64,000 nt of DNA from Curtobacterium sp. UNCCL20 (GTDB taxonomy: Bacteria > Actinomycetota > Actinomycetes > Actinomycetales > Microbacteriaceae): assembly GCF_900101675.1 (NCBI RefSeq), contig NZ_FNKG01000001.1, positions 558,001 to 622,000 on the forward strand, in the 5' to 3' direction. The notes under the pieces were generated by a model, which made no database searches, was not told the DNA's origin, and was given only the letters and a program-made list of their open reading frames with translations. Of this stretch, positions 43,720 through 52,976 are shown piece after piece; the stretch's first letter is position 1, and each line of letters starts with the position of its first letter. Position numbers and translations under genes: made by a program.

Positions 43720-46377
43720 ATGGCTGACGACAACGAGAACGGCGCCGACGAGCAGCCGGAGATCGTCCACGGCGACAGCGGGGACATCGTCGTCTCCGGT
43801 GACCGCATCTCCCAGGTCGACCTGCAGCTCGAGATGCAGCGGTCGTACCTCGACTACGCGATGTCGGTCATCGTCGGTCGTGCACTGCCGGAGGTCCGCG
43901 ACGGACTGAAGCCGGTGCACCGCCGCGTGATCTACGCCATGTTCGACGGCGGCTACCGCCCGGACCGCGCGTTCTCGAAGTGCTCGCGCGTCGTCGGCGA
44001 CGTGATGGGACAGTTCCACCCGCACGGTGACAGCGCGATCTACGACGCGCTCGTCCGTCTCGTGCAGCCGTGGTCCCTGCGCTACCCGCTCGCGCTCGGC
44101 CAGGGCAACTTCGGCTCGCCGGGCAACGACGGTGCCGCTGCTCCGCGGTACACCGAGACCAAGATGGCGCCGCTCGCCATGGAGATGGTCCGGGACATCG
44201 ACGAGGACACCGTCGACTTCCAGGACAACTACGACGGTCGCACCCAGGAACCGGCGATCCTGCCGGCGCGCTTCCCGAACCTGCTCGTCAACGGTTCGGT
44301 GGGCATCGCGGTCGGCATGGCCACGAACATCCCGCCGCACAACCTGCGCGAGGTCGCCGCCGGCGCGAAGTGGGCGCTCGAGCACCCCGATGCCACGCGT
44401 GAGGAGCTCCTCGGGGCGCTCATGCAGCGGATCAAGGGCCCGGACTTCCCGACCGGCGCGCAGATCCTCGGTACCAAGGGCATCCAGGACGCGTACCGCA
44501 CCGGCCGTGGCTCGATCACCATGCGCGCGGTCGTCAACGTCGAGGAGATCCAGGGCCGCACGTGCCTGGTCGTCACGGAGCTGCCGTACCAGGTCAACCC
44601 GGACAACCTGGCGATCCGCATCGCCGAGGGTGTCAAGGACGGCAAGCTCTCCGGCATCGCGGACATCCGTGACGAGACCTCCGGTCGTACCGGTCAGCGC
44701 CTCGTCATCGTGCTGAAGCGCGACGCGGTCGCCAAGGTCGTGCTGAACAACCTGTACAAGCACACGCAGCTGCAGGAGAACTTCGGTGCGAACATGCTCG
44801 CGATCGTCGACGGCGTCCCGCGCACCCTCGCGCTCGACGGCTTCATCTCGGCGTGGGTGGACCACCAGATCGACGTCATCGTCCGCCGCACCCAGTACCG
44901 GCTGCGCGAGGCCGAGAAGCGTGCGCACATCCTGCGCGGCTACCTCGCCGCCCTCGACGCCCTCGACGAGGTCATCGCCCTCATCCGCCGGTCGCCCGAC
45001 GTGGAAGAGGCCCGTACCGGCCTGATGGACCTGCTGTCCGTCGACGAGATCCAGGCCCGCGCGATCCTCGAGCTCCAGCTCCGCCGCCTCGCCGCCCTCG
45101 AGCGGCAGAAGATCCACGACGAAGCAGACGAGCTCGAGCGGAAGATCGCCGACTTCCAGGACATCCTGGGGTCGGAGACCCGCCAGCGCACGATCATCGG
45201 CGACGAGCTCGAGGAGATCGTCGACCGCTTCGGCGACGATCGCCGCAGCGAGATCCTGCTCGGCTTCGACGGCGACATGTCGATCGAGGACCTCATCCCC
45301 GAAGAGGAGATGGTCGTCACCATCACCCGCGGTGGCTACGTCAAGCGGACCCGCAGCGACAACTACCGGTCGCAGCACCGCGGTGGCCGAGGCGTGAAGG
45401 GTGCGCAGCTGCGCGCCGACGACATCGTCGAGCACTTCTTCGTCACGACGACGCACCACTGGCTGCTGTTCCTCACCGACCAGGGCCGGGTCTACCGCGC
45501 CAAGGCGTACGAACTGCAGGAGGGCGGCCGTGACGCCAAGGGCCAGCACGTCGCCAACCTCCTCGCGATGCAGCCGGACGAGCAGATCCAGCAGGTACTC
45601 GACATCCGTGACTACGAGGCGGCGCAGTACCTCGTGCTCGCCACCGCGCACGGACTCGTCAAGAAGACGGCGCTGACCGAGTACGACACGAACCGCACCG
45701 GTGGCATCATCGCGATCAACCTGCGCGATGGCGACACCCTCGTGCAGGCGCTCCTCGTCGACGAGCACGACGACCTGCTCCTCGTGTCGAAGCACGGCAT
45801 GTCGCTGCGCTTCACCGCGACGAACGACACCCTCCGTCCCATGGGCCGCTCGACCTCCGGCGTGAAGGGCATGTCCTTCCGCGACGACGACTCGCTGCTC
45901 GCAGCCCGGGTCGTGTCGGACGACGGCTACGTGTGGGTCATGACCGAGGGCGGCTACGCGAAGCGGACCTCCGTCGACCAGTACCGCGTGCAGGGCCGTG
46001 GTGGTCTCGGCATCAAGGTGGCCAAGCTGGCTGCCGACCGAGGCGATCTTGTGGGTGCTCTCATCGTGGGTGAGGACGACGAGGTGCTCGTCGTGCTGCA
46101 ATCGGGCAAGGTGGTAAGGTCTGCCGTGTCCGAGGTGCCCGCCAAGGGCCGTGACACGATGGGTGTGGTCTTCGCGAGGTTCGCGGAGAACGACCGGATC
46201 ATCGCGGTGGCCCGGAACACAGAGCGGAACCTGGACGACCAGGACGACGCCGAGATCGAGCCCGCGGGCCCGGTGGAGACGGTCAGCCCTGACGAAGCGG
46301 CCCCGGAACCCGCCGACCCCGCCGACACCGAGCCTGTCGAAGACGAGGCCGGAGAGGACCAGCCAAGCAATGAGTAG
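43720..46377 (+). CDS. gyrA: DNA gyrase subunit A
   Basis: A protein of 885 aa. The breakage-reunion domain has [20 protein letters not shown], the quinolone-determining region [12 protein letters not shown] with wild-type-like Ser, and catalytic Tyr in AAPRYTE. The C-terminal pinwheel has the GyrA-box-like QHRGGRG. The tail after about residue 840 is acidic and Pro-rich, as in other actinobacteria. It partners GyrB. The stop TAG overlaps the start of the DUF3566 gene by 8 nt. Confidence 0.98.
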   Translation: MADDNENGADEQPEIVHGDSGDIVVSGDRISQVDLQLEMQRSYLDYAMSVIVGRALPEVRDGLKPVHRRVIYAMFDGGYRPDRAFSKCSRVVGDVMGQFHPHGDSAIYDALVRLVQPWSLRYPLALGQGNFGSPGNDGAAAPRYTETKMAPLAMEMVRDIDEDTVDFQDNYDGRTQEPAILPARFPNLLVNGSVGIAVGMATNIPPHNLREVAAGAKWALEHPDATREELLGALMQRIKGPDFPTGAQILGTKGIQDAYRTGRGSITMRAVVNVEEIQGRTCLVVTELPYQVNPDNLAIRIAEGVKDGKLSGIADIRDETSGRTGQRLVIVLKRDAVAKVVLNNLYKHTQLQENFGANMLAIVDGVPRTLALDGFISAWVDHQIDVIVRRTQYRLREAEKRAHILRGYLAALDALDEVIALIRRSPDVEEARTGLMDLLSVDEIQARAILELQLRRLAALERQKIHDEADELERKIADFQDILGSETRQRTIIGDELEEIVDRFGDDRRSEILLGFDGDMSIEDLIPEEEMVVTITRGGYVKRTRSDNYRSQHRGGRGVKGAQLRADDIVEHFFVTTTHHWLLFLTDQGRVYRAKAYELQEGGRDAKGQHVANLLAMQPDEQIQQVLDIRDYEAAQYLVLATAHGLVKKTALTEYDTNRTGGIIAINLRDGDTLVQALLVDEHDDLLLVSKHGMSLRFTATNDTLRPMGRSTSGVKGMSFRDDDSLLAARVVSDDGYVWVMTEGGYAKRTSVDQYRVQGRGGLGIKVAKLAADRGDLVGALIVGEDDEVLVVLQSGKVVRSAVSEVPAKGRDTMGVVFARFAENDRIIAVARNTERNLDDQDDAEIEPAGPVETVSPDEAAPEPADPADTEPVEDEAGEDQPSNE

Positions 46378-46777
46378 TGTCGCCGAGAAGCTCCAGAAGA
46401 AGGCGAAGCGACCCGTCGGCACCCGCCAGGTGCGACTGCGTCTCGTGTACGTCGACTTCTGGTCGATGGTGAAGCTCAGCTTCCTCATCGCCCTGGCCGG
46501 GTCCATCGTGATCGTCGTCGCCACCGCGCTGGTGTGGGTCATCCTCAACCAGACGGGGGTGTTCGGTGAGATCGACTCCCTGCTGAAGGACGTCACCGGG
46601 CAGAACAACTACTCGATCATGGACCAGTTCTCGCTGGGCCAGGTGCTCGGGTTCTCCATCGTCGTGGGCATCCTCAACGTGGTCGTCGGCACCGTGCTCG
46701 GCGCGATCGTGAGCGTCCTCTACAACCTCAGTGTGCGGATCACCGGCGGCCTGCTCGTCGGGTTCACGAACAACTGA
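46370..46777 (+). CDS. DUF3566 membrane protein
   Basis: A protein of 135 aa. A Lys-rich N-terminal segment and [25 protein letters not shown] lead into two transmembrane helices separated by a loop ([18 protein letters not shown]). It ends [13 protein letters not shown]3566 proteins almost always follow gyrA in actinobacteria, and their role is not established. The ATG at 46370 lies inside the gyrA end, so translation is coupled. Confidence 0.93.
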   Translation: MSSVAEKLQKKAKRPVGTRQVRLRLVYVDFWSMVKLSFLIALAGSIVIVVATALVWVILNQTGVFGEIDSLLKDVTGQNNYSIMDQFSLGQVLGFSIVVGILNVVVGTVLGAIVSVLYNLSVRITGGLLVGFTNN

Positions 46778-46852
46778 CACACCCGGCCGGATGCGGCCGA
46801 CCGCTCGATTTCGCTCTGCGGCATCGGTACGGTAGGCTTTCATCCGGTCTGA

Positions 46853-46929
46853 GGGGCTATAGCTCAGGCGGTTAGAGCGCTTCGCTGATAACGAAGAGGT
46901 CCAAGGTTCAAGTCCTTGTAGCCCCACCA
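46853..46929 (+). tRNA. ileT: tRNA-Ile (GAT anticodon)
   Basis: A 77-nt cloverleaf including an encoded CCA. The acceptor GGGGCTA pairs with TAGCCCC, the anticodon loop CTGATAA carries GAT, and the T-arm holds GGTTCAAGTCC. A TAGGCT -10-like hexamer lies at 46833-46838. Confidence 0.97.
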
Positions 46930-46961
46930 TCCTCCGCTGGCACCCGTACGATGGGTGTCTC

Positions 46962-47034
46962 GGGGCCTTAGCTCAGTTGGTAGAGCGCCTGCTTTGCAAG
47001 CAGGATGTCAGGAGTTCGATTCTCCTAGGCTCCA
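46962..47034 (+). tRNA. alaT: tRNA-Ala (TGC anticodon)
   Basis: A 73-nt cloverleaf. GGGGCCT pairs with AGGCTCC, giving the G3-U70 wobble that identifies tRNA-Ala. The anticodon loop TTTGCAA carries TGC. No CCA is encoded, so CCA addition by the pcnA-type enzyme is needed. It lies 32 bp from tRNA-Ile. Confidence 0.97.
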
Positions 47035-47451
47035 CTCACAGCTCCTGCTGGTCAGCGACTTCGTCGCTTTCCCAGGGGCTCGTTCTGTTCCACCCGCGCC
47101 GCCGCCCCTGCGGCGCGTTCGTCGCGGGTCGACGCGCCACTCGGGTCGCCCTTGTTCGGCTCGTTCCTCGCCTCACCGGATCGTTCCGTCGTGCTTGTCT
47201 GCGCCTTCGGCGCGCCGCTCCGCGATGCGATGTGCCGAAGTACATTCCGCTCCGGCCGTACCTTCCGTACCGGCCGTACATTCTATTCCGGCCGGGAGGC
47301 GCGTATCGGGCCCGCCCCGCGCCTCCCGGCCGCAACGTGGCTGGTCGCCACCGCCACCGCCACCGCCGTCGGCCGCGAGATCGCGGAAGGTGGCGGAACC
47401 TGGCGTTGTGTGAGCTCCTTCCTGCGATCTCGGCGGACGTGAGCGGGACGA
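47035..47451. other. Gene-free interval with an 18-bp tandem triplet
   Basis: No gene is supported here. Three adjacent 18-bp units occur: GTACATTCCGCTCCGGCC (47240-47257), GTACCTTCCGTACCGGCC (47258-47275) and GTACATTCTATTCCGGCC (47276-47293). The rest is unremarkable high-GC sequence. Confidence 0.6.
47240..47293. repeat. Three 18-bp tandem repeats
   Basis: Consensus GTACmTTCCGtwCCGGCC, three copies with no spacer. It is too short and unspaced for CRISPR. It may be a variable-number repeat or the remnant of a Tyr-Gly/Arg-repeat coding segment on the minus strand. Confidence 0.75.
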
Positions 47452-47484
47452 CGAAGGGCCCCGGCGGGATGCCGGGGCCCTTCG
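47452..47484. terminator. Perfect 14-bp terminator hairpin
   Basis: CGAAGGGCCCCGGC (47452-47465) and GCCGGGGCCCTTCG (47471-47484) with a 5-nt loop. It sits 14 nt past the stop of the minus-strand gene at 47499 and ends that transcript. Confidence 0.85.
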
Positions 47485-47498
47485 TACGAACCGGGAGG

Positions 47499-48071
47499 TC
47501 AGGCGGAGGGCTTCTCCGCCGTGTCGGCGTCGTCGGCGACCCAGAGGTCGTCGTCGGCGCGGAGCGTCTGGTACGCGGCGTACGCGGCACCCGCGACGGC
47601 GACGACGCCGACCACGATGAGCGCGACACCGCCGAAACCGATGCCCTTCTTCTGGTGCGGAACGTACTTCTCCGCAGCCTTCTTCGCCTTCTTGCCCTTC
47701 TTCTGGGCGTTCTTCACGATCTTCTTGACGCGCGGGTCCTTCGCGAGGTCGCCCACGCTCAGGACCGAACCCGCCGTGGCGACCAGTCCGGGGACGACCT
47801 CGGACTGGAAACGGTGCGAGGCGTTCTGGGCTGCACTCGTCGCGGCGTGCACGCCCGTGGCGACAGCCGGCCGGATGCCGTTGTCGATCGCGTTCTGCAC
47901 GCGCGGTGCGATGTCCTTGCGTGCGGCGTCTGCGGCGTGGGACCGCGCCTCCGCAAGGATCGAGTTCGCGTGCTCGAGGACCTTGCGCTGCTCTCCGAGG
48001 AGCGAGGCGGTCTGGCCCTTGAGCTTCTTGATCTGCTTCCGGCGCTTTCGCGGGATCTCGATCGTCGTCAT
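47499..48071 (-). CDS. Hypothetical single-span membrane protein with basic, Ala-rich helices
   Basis: A protein of 190 aa. A basic N-terminus (PRKRRKQIKKLKGQTASLL) is followed by a long Ala-rich region without obvious motifs, then KKIVKNAQKKGKKAKKAAEKY, then one transmembrane helix (GVALIVVGVVAVAGAAYAAY) and an acidic tail (RADDDLWVADDADTAEK). This resembles small actinobacterial proteins that anchor to the membrane with a cytosolic coiled domain. ATG 48071 is used. It is alone between two tRNAs and ppiA, and the function is unknown. Confidence 0.82.
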   Translation of the reverse strand: MTTIEIPRKRRKQIKKLKGQTASLLGEQRKVLEHANSILAEARSHAADAARKDIAPRVQNAIDNGIRPAVATGVHAATSAAQNASHRFQSEVVPGLVATAGSVLSVGDLAKDPRVKKIVKNAQKKGKKAKKAAEKYVPHQKKGIGFGGVALIVVGVVAVAGAAYAAYQTLRADDDLWVADDADTAEKPSA

Positions 48072-48188
48072 CTGGTACCTCCATCGGAACGGCGTGCCAC
48101 CCATCCTGCCACCGGACTACCTGACAGGTCACGGAACCGCAGCTGTGGGAACGGTCTGACCGTCAGCAGTACATGCGAGAATCGGAAC

Positions 48189-48728
48189 ATGTCTCTGCAC
48201 ACCGCTGTCGCAACGATCCACACGAACAAGGGCGACATCCGCGTCAACCTGTTCGGCAACCACGCTCCCAAGACCGTCAAGAACTTCGTCGACCTCGCGA
48301 CCGGCAAGCAGGAGTGGACCCACCCCGGCACCGGCAAGGTCTCGACGGACAAGCTCTACGACGGTGTCGTCTTCCACCGCATCATCAAGGACTTCATGAT
48401 CCAGGGCGGCGACCCGCTCGGCCAGGGCATCGGTGGTCCGGGCTACCGCTTCGACGACGAGATCCACCCGGAGCTCACCTTCCAGAACCCGTACATCTTC
48501 GCGATGGCGAACGCCGGCATCCAGGGCGGTCGCGGCACCAACGGCTCGCAGTTCTTCATCACCACGGTGGCGACGCCGTGGCTGCAGGGCAAGCACACCA
48601 TCTTCGGCGAGGTCGCGGACGACGAGTCCCGTGCCGTGGTCGACGCGATCGAGGGCGTGGCGACCGACGGCCGTGACAAGCCGCTCGAGGACGTCGTCAT
48701 CCAGAGCATCGACGTCGAGGACGTCTGA
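48189..48728 (+). CDS. ppiA: Cyclophilin-type peptidyl-prolyl cis-trans isomerase
   Basis: A protein of 179 aa. Family landmarks are NKGDIRVNLFGNHAPKTVKNFVDLA, the catalytic VVFHRIIKDFMIQGGDP (FHRxI...QGGD), IFAMANAGIQGGRGTNGSQFFIT and LQGKHTIFGEV. It is cytosolic, without a signal peptide, and accelerates proline isomerisation. ATG 48189 begins at the conserved N-terminus; the longer open frame upstream is not real. Rhomboid follows 8 bp later. Confidence 0.96.
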   Translation: MSLHTAVATIHTNKGDIRVNLFGNHAPKTVKNFVDLATGKQEWTHPGTGKVSTDKLYDGVVFHRIIKDFMIQGGDPLGQGIGGPGYRFDDEIHPELTFQNPYIFAMANAGIQGGRGTNGSQFFITTVATPWLQGKHTIFGEVADDESRAVVDAIEGVATDGRDKPLEDVVIQSIDVEDV

Positions 48729-48736
48729 GCCACCAC

Positions 48737-49606
48737 GTGAGCGATCCGGCGTACACCTCGACCAACACCTGCTACCGGCATCCCGATCGGCAGAGCTTCG
48801 TGCTCTGCCAGCGGTGCGGGCGGACCATCTGCCCGGAGTGCCAGACGCCGGCGGCCGTCGGGGTGCACTGCCCGGAGTGCGTGCGTGAGCAGCGTGCACA
48901 GTTCCAGGCGAACCGTCGGGCGACCGGGCCGAGTGGCTTCACGGTCGCCCGGCGGAGGTTCGCCATGCTCGACCAGAAGGCGACGGTCGTCATCGTCGGC
49001 ATCTCGGTCGTGCTGTGGTTGCTCAACCAGGTCACCGGCGGCTACGTCAACCTCTGGCTGAGCTACTACACCCCACTCGTCGGCACCCAACCGTGGCGAC
49101 TCGTCACCGGGTTGTTCGTGCACTCGTCGTTCCTCCACATCCTGTTCAACATGTGGGCGGTGTGGATCTTCGGACGGATGCTCGAGAACATCCTCGGGAC
49201 GTGGCGGTTCGTCGCGCTCTACTTCCTGGCCGGTCTGGGCGGTGACCTCGCGGTGTCGTGGTTGAGCCCGGGCACGCAGGTGGTCGGCGCCTCGGGTGCG
49301 ATCTTCGGTCTGTTCGCGGCGTTCTTCGTGATCCAGCGGAGCCTCGGCTACAACGCCGTGCAGCTCCTCGTGATCATGGGCCTCAACCTCGTCGTCGGGT
49401 TCCTGCCGGGAACGAACATCTCCTGGCAGGCGCACGTCGGTGGCATCGTCCTCGGGTTCATCACCGGGTTCGTGTTCTCGAAGACGCGCAACGTCCGGCA
49501 GCGGGGGCTCCAGATCGGGCTGCTCGTCGCTGAGGCCGTAGTCCTCGTCGCGGGGATCTTCGCCGCCTTCGTCCACATCGGGGGACTCACCGTCTACGGC
49601 CTCTGA
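48737..49606 (+). CDS. Rhomboid-family intramembrane serine protease with an N-terminal zinc-binding domain
   Basis: A protein of 289 aa. The N-terminus holds a B-box-like set of Cys/His (CYRHPDRQSFVLCQRCGRTICPECQ, then CPECV) that should bind zinc. A six-helix rhomboid core follows, with HSSFLHILFNMWAVWIFGRMLE, the nucleophile in GASGAIFGLFAAFF and the partner His in WQAHVGGIVLGFITG. It cleaves within membranes; the substrate is unknown. The start is GTG 48737. The ppiA-rhomboid pairing near oriC is common in actinobacteria. Confidence 0.93.
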   Translation: MSDPAYTSTNTCYRHPDRQSFVLCQRCGRTICPECQTPAAVGVHCPECVREQRAQFQANRRATGPSGFTVARRRFAMLDQKATVVIVGISVVLWLLNQVTGGYVNLWLSYYTPLVGTQPWRLVTGLFVHSSFLHILFNMWAVWIFGRMLENILGTWRFVALYFLAGLGGDLAVSWLSPGTQVVGASGAIFGLFAAFFVIQRSLGYNAVQLLVIMGLNLVVGFLPGTNISWQAHVGGIVLGFITGFVFSKTRNVRQRGLQIGLLVAEAVVLVAGIFAAFVHIGGLTVYGL

Positions 49607-49625
49607 GTCACAGCACCAGTTCCTC

Positions 49626-49659
49626 GAACGCCCCGTCGCACACGTGATGGGGCGTTCGT
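49626..49659 (+). terminator. Terminator after the rhomboid gene
   Basis: CGAACGCCCC (49626-49635) and GGGGCGTTCG (49650-49659), 10-bp arms with a 14-nt loop, 20 nt past the stop. Confidence 0.75.
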
Positions 49660-49711
49660 CGTTCACCGCGTCGGGAACCGCGTTGTGCTTTTCCACGCGT
49701 GCACGAGCGAG

Positions 49712-49892
49712 TTATCCACAGGTGTGGACAAAACGGTGAGTTACACGCGTGTGATTATCCCCACTGTGGACGAAGCTGTGGATAAGTCCCGGACACGGGT
49801 GTGGATGAGTGTGTGGAGAGTGTGGACAACTGTGGACAACAGGCAGGAAACAGCCGCAGACGACTCGTGCCCGCCACTTCCCTTGTGGACAA
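49712..49892. promoter_or_regulatory. Dense DnaA-box array
   Basis: Exact TT[A/G]TCCACA matches or complements lie at 49712-49720, 49723-49731, 49777-49785, 49821-49829, 49831-49839 and 49884-49892. One- or two-base variants are at 49755-49763 (TTATCCCCA), 49765-49773 (TGTGGACGA), 49800-49808 (TGTGGATGA) and 49812-49820 (TGTGGAGAG). Many neighbours start 9-12 bp apart, so they face one side of the helix, and most share one orientation. The array lies about 12 kb from oriC with no gene inside. It could titrate or reactivate DnaA, as datA and DARS do in E. coli. Confidence 0.75.
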
Positions 49893-49905
49893 CTGAGGAA
49901 AACGA

Positions 49906-49941
49906 CGACGCCCGCCGCACCAGGAGGTGCGACGGGCGTCG
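49906..49941 (-). terminator. Terminator after crgA
   Basis: CGACGCCCGCCGCAC (49906-49920) pairs with GTGCGACGGGCGTCG (49927-49941) over 15 positions with one mismatch. It sits 20 nt past the crgA stop on the minus strand. Confidence 0.78.
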
Positions 49942-49961
49942 AGGAGCAGCTGACCGGTGGA

Positions 49962-50216
49962 CTAGCGCCAGCGGGTGGTCATGAGGAAGCCGACGAACAT
50001 GATGCCGAAGCCGATCAGGATGTTCCACGACCCGAGCGACGGAACCGGCAGGGTCGTGTTCGAGATGTAGAAGACGATCACCCAGGCGAGCCCGATGAGC
50101 ATGAAGCCGAACATGACCGGCTTGAACCAGACGGGGTTCGGCTGGTCCCCCGCGGTGTCGACCGAGTCGGCTCGGGTCCTCCGGGCGGGCTTGGTGCGGT
50201 CCTTGTCCTTGGCCAT
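49962..50216 (-). CDS. crgA: Cell division protein CrgA
   Basis: A protein of 84 aa. A Lys/Arg-rich cytosolic N-terminus is followed by NPVWFKPVMFGFMLIGLAWVIVFYI, then LPVPSLGSWNILIGFGIMFVGFLMTTRW, the two transmembrane helices of CrgA. It coordinates FtsZ-ring peptidoglycan synthesis in actinobacteria. It is divergent from pabA and beside the DnaA-box array. Confidence 0.95.
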   Translation of the reverse strand: MAKDKDRTKPARRTRADSVDTAGDQPNPVWFKPVMFGFMLIGLAWVIVFYISNTTLPVPSLGSWNILIGFGIMFVGFLMTTRWR

Positions 50217-50297
50217 GGCCGGTATCCTACCGTGACCACGTGTGTGGGAAGACTCTCAGACACCCCCACACATCCCGCACGAGTACGGTGGACCGAC

Positions 50298-50942
50298 ATG
50301 ACCAAGATCCTCGTCGTCGACAACTACGACAGCTTCGTCTACACGCTGAACGGCTACGTCCAGCAGCTCGGCGCCGAGACCGACGTCGTGCGGAACGACG
50401 CCTTCCCGGAGTCCGAGATCGCAGACCGCATCGCCGAGTACGACGGCGTGCTGCTGTCACCCGGACCCGGCACGCCGGCGGACGCGGGTGTGTCGATCGC
50501 GACGGTCCACGCGGCCATCGCCGCCGACAAGCCGCTGCTCGGTGTCTGCCTCGGGCACCAGGCGATCGCCGAGGCGCTGGGCGCGACCGTGACCCACGCG
50601 GACGAGCTCATGCACGGCAAGACCTCGCAGGTGGACCACGACGACAGCGCGCTCTTCACCGGGGTTCCGCACCCCTTCACGGCGACGCGCTACCACTCCC
50701 TCGCGATCGTGGACGGCACCGTCCCCGACGAGCTCACCGTCACGGCGCGGACGGGCGGTGGCGTGATCATGGGCGTCCAGCACCGCGAGCACCCCGTCTA
50801 CGGCGTGCAGTTCCACCCGGAGTCCGTCCTCACCGAGGGTGGCTACCGCATGGTCGGCAACTGGCTCGAGACCACCGGGCTCCAGGGTGCGGCCGAGCGA
50901 GCGACCGGTCTGAACCCGCTCATCGCGGCGCACCGCGCCTGA
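50298..50942 (+). CDS. pabA: Aminodeoxychorismate/anthranilate synthase glutamine amidotransferase subunit
   Basis: A class I glutamine amidotransferase of 214 aa. KILVVDNYDSFVYTLNGYV starts the family, LLSPGPGTPADAG is the oxyanion-adjacent loop, catalytic Cys is in LLGVCLGHQAIAEALG, and the His/Glu pair is in VYGVQFHPESVLTEGG. It supplies ammonia for p-aminobenzoate or tryptophan synthesis. No synthase partner is adjacent, and this position next to crgA and pknB is conserved in actinobacteria. ATG 50298 is used; the open frame upstream is chance. Confidence 0.94.
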   Translation: MTKILVVDNYDSFVYTLNGYVQQLGAETDVVRNDAFPESEIADRIAEYDGVLLSPGPGTPADAGVSIATVHAAIAADKPLLGVCLGHQAIAEALGATVTHADELMHGKTSQVDHDDSALFTGVPHPFTATRYHSLAIVDGTVPDELTVTARTGGGVIMGVQHREHPVYGVQFHPESVLTEGGYRMVGNWLETTGLQGAAERATGLNPLIAAHRA

Positions 50943-50984
50943 CGCACCATCCGCGCGCCGGGAGCGGCGCGACGGTGGTGATCC

Positions 50985-51049
50985 GCGCCTCCAGGCACGC
51001 ACGGCGCCCGACAGGCCGACAGACCGCCGCAGGACGGACTGGAGGTGCC
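50985..51049. repeat. Dispersed repeat copy forming an imperfect inverted repeat
   Basis: GCGCCTCCAGGC (50985-50996) and CTGGAGGTGCC (51039-51049) are near-complementary arms of the GGCCTGGAGGC repeat, here between the convergent pabA and pknB. A separate hairpin, CGCGCCG-GGAG-CGGCGCG, is at 50954-50971 and may terminate pabA. Confidence 0.6.
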
Positions 51050-51100
51050 ACTCGCCCTCGGCGATCCGCCCAGTTCCGGACGCGGCCGGTTCAGCGACCG

Positions 51101-52915
51101 CTACTGGCCGTCGTTCCCGCCGTCGCCGCCGTCGCCGCCGCCGCCCGGGTTGCCGTCTCCGCCGCTGGAGGCCGGCGGCTGCGACGGCTGGTCCGAGCCC
51201 GCGCAGTACGTCAGCGTGATGGTGCTGCCCTGGGGCACGTCGCCCTCGGGTGCACTCTGCTGCGTGACGATCCCGCCGGTGCACGAGTAGGACGGCGCGG
51301 GCGTGACCTTGAGGCCGAGACCGGCGAGCGTCGTGTTGGCCGTCGAGAACGGCTGCTGGGTGACGTTCGGCAGCTGGACCTTGCCGTTCGACACGGTCAG
51401 GTTCACCACGGTGCCCTTGGTGTGCTGGGTGGCCGCGGCCGGGTCGCTGCTCATCACGGTGCCCTCGGGCACGTCCGGTGAGTAGTCGGAGTTGATGGCC
51501 CCGATCGCGAAGCCGGCGGCCTTGAGCGCCTTCTCGGCTGCGTCCTGCGACTGGCTGGCGAGGTCGGGGATGGCGATCTGCTGCGGACCGAGCGAGACGA
51601 TCACACGGATGTTCTGGCTGCGCCCCACGTTCGTGCCGGCACCCGGCTCCGTCCTGATGACCGTGCCCTTGTCGACGTCGTCGGAGTTCTCCTCCACCTT
51701 GACCGGAACGAGGTCGCGCTTCTGCAACGCCGACTCGGCCGAGTCGTAGGTCGCACCCGCGACGTTCGGGACGCTGACCGACGACGACACCGGCGGCTTG
51801 CCGGGCTGCAGGTTGGCGACGAAGAACACGACCGCGACGATGACCGCGGCGGTGAGGAGGATGCCGACCCAGATCCACGCGACCGGCGGACGGTTCTGGG
51901 TGCGCTGCGGACGGTGCTCGGCGGTGTCGTCGTCGAGCTCGCGGAAGGCGACCGCCGGGTTCGACGTCGTGCGCGGGTTGACCCCGAACAGGACGGTCGA
52001 GGCGTCGTGCGCGGCGTGCTGCTGCAGCTTGCGGGTCGACGCGGGCACGTGTCCCGCGGCGGCCTGCTGGAGCTCTGTGCGGAACTCGGCGGCGTTCTGG
52101 TAGCGACGCGTGCGGTCCTTCACCAGGGCGTGCAGGGTGACGGCGTCGAGCGCGGGCGAGACCCCGGGTGAGAGGGTCGACGGGGCGACCGGCTGCTCAC
52201 TGACGTGCTGGTAGGCCACCGCGACCGGGGAGTCCCCGATGAACGGCGCCCGACCGGTGAGGAGCTCGAACAGCACGACGCCGGTGGAGTAGACGTCGGT
52301 GCGGGCGTCCACGGTCTCACCACGCGCCTGCTCCGGGGAGAAGTAGGACGCGGTGCCGAGGATCGAGGTGGTCTGCGCGACCGTCGCCGAGGTGTCGGTG
52401 ATGGCCCGGGCGATGCCGAAGTCCATGACCTTGACCTGGCCGGAGTGCGTGACCATGACGTTGGCGGGCTTGATGTCGCGGTGGACGACGCCGGCACGGT
52501 GGGAGTACTCGAGCGCCGTGAGGATGCCCTCGGTGATGCGGACGGCTTCGTCCGGCGCCACCGGCCCGTCGCTGATGATGTCGGAGACCGGCCGTCCCTC
52601 GACGTACTCCATGACGATGAAGGGCACCTGCACCTCGGCGCCCGAGGTCTCGGTGACCGTCTCTTCGCCGGCGTCGTAGACGCGGACGATCGTCGGGTGC
52701 GCCATGCGCGCCGCGGCCTGCGCTTCCTGCCGGAAACGGGTGCGGAAGGCGGGGTCGTTGGCGAGGCTCGGCTTCAGCAGCTTCACCGCCACCTTGCGTC
52801 CGAGGCGCGTGTCGTTGCCCAGATGCACAGTGGCCATGCCGCCCCGACCGATGACTTCACCGATCTCGTAGCGGTTGGCGAGGAGGGTGATCCCCGCGGT
52901 CACACCTTCTGGCAC
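51101..52915 (-). CDS. pknB: Serine/threonine protein kinase PknB with PASTA repeats
   Basis: A protein of 604 aa. Kinase motifs: IGRGGMATVHLG, VAVKLLK, VVHRDIKPANVMV and MDFGIARA, ending at about residue 275. A cytosolic linker is followed by a transmembrane helix (about 345-366). Three PASTA domains follow (opening SVPNVAGATYDSAE, AIPDLASQSQDAAE and QLPNVTQQPFSTAN), then a Gly/Asp/Ser-rich tail. PASTA domains sense muropeptides or lipid II, and the kinase regulates cell growth and division. GTG 52915 with GGAGGAG upstream starts it. It is the last gene of the operon, and a hairpin lies between pknA and pknB. Confidence 0.96.
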   Translation of the reverse strand: MPEGVTAGITLLANRYEIGEVIGRGGMATVHLGNDTRLGRKVAVKLLKPSLANDPAFRTRFRQEAQAAARMAHPTIVRVYDAGEETVTETSGAEVQVPFIVMEYVEGRPVSDIISDGPVAPDEAVRITEGILTALEYSHRAGVVHRDIKPANVMVTHSGQVKVMDFGIARAITDTSATVAQTTSILGTASYFSPEQARGETVDARTDVYSTGVVLFELLTGRAPFIGDSPVAVAYQHVSEQPVAPSTLSPGVSPALDAVTLHALVKDRTRRYQNAAEFRTELQQAAAGHVPASTRKLQQHAAHDASTVLFGVNPRTTSNPAVAFRELDDDTAEHRPQRTQNRPPVAWIWVGILLTAAVIVAVVFFVANLQPGKPPVSSSVSVPNVAGATYDSAESALQKRDLVPVKVEENSDDVDKGTVIRTEPGAGTNVGRSQNIRVIVSLGPQQIAIPDLASQSQDAAEKALKAAGFAIGAINSDYSPDVPEGTVMSSDPAAATQHTKGTVVNLTVSNGKVQLPNVTQQPFSTANTTLAGLGLKVTPAPSYSCTGGIVTQQSAPEGDVPQGSTITLTYCAGSDQPSQPPASSGGDGNPGGGGDGGDGGNDGQ

Positions 52916-52976
52916 GTACTCCTCCGAATGTCCGTCCGGGCCAGTGTACGGCAGCCGTTCCTGGTGAGACGCTGGC

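Noticed and set aside
47240-47293. CRISPR array
   Set aside because: Units are contiguous with no spacers, only three copies, and no cas genes are present.
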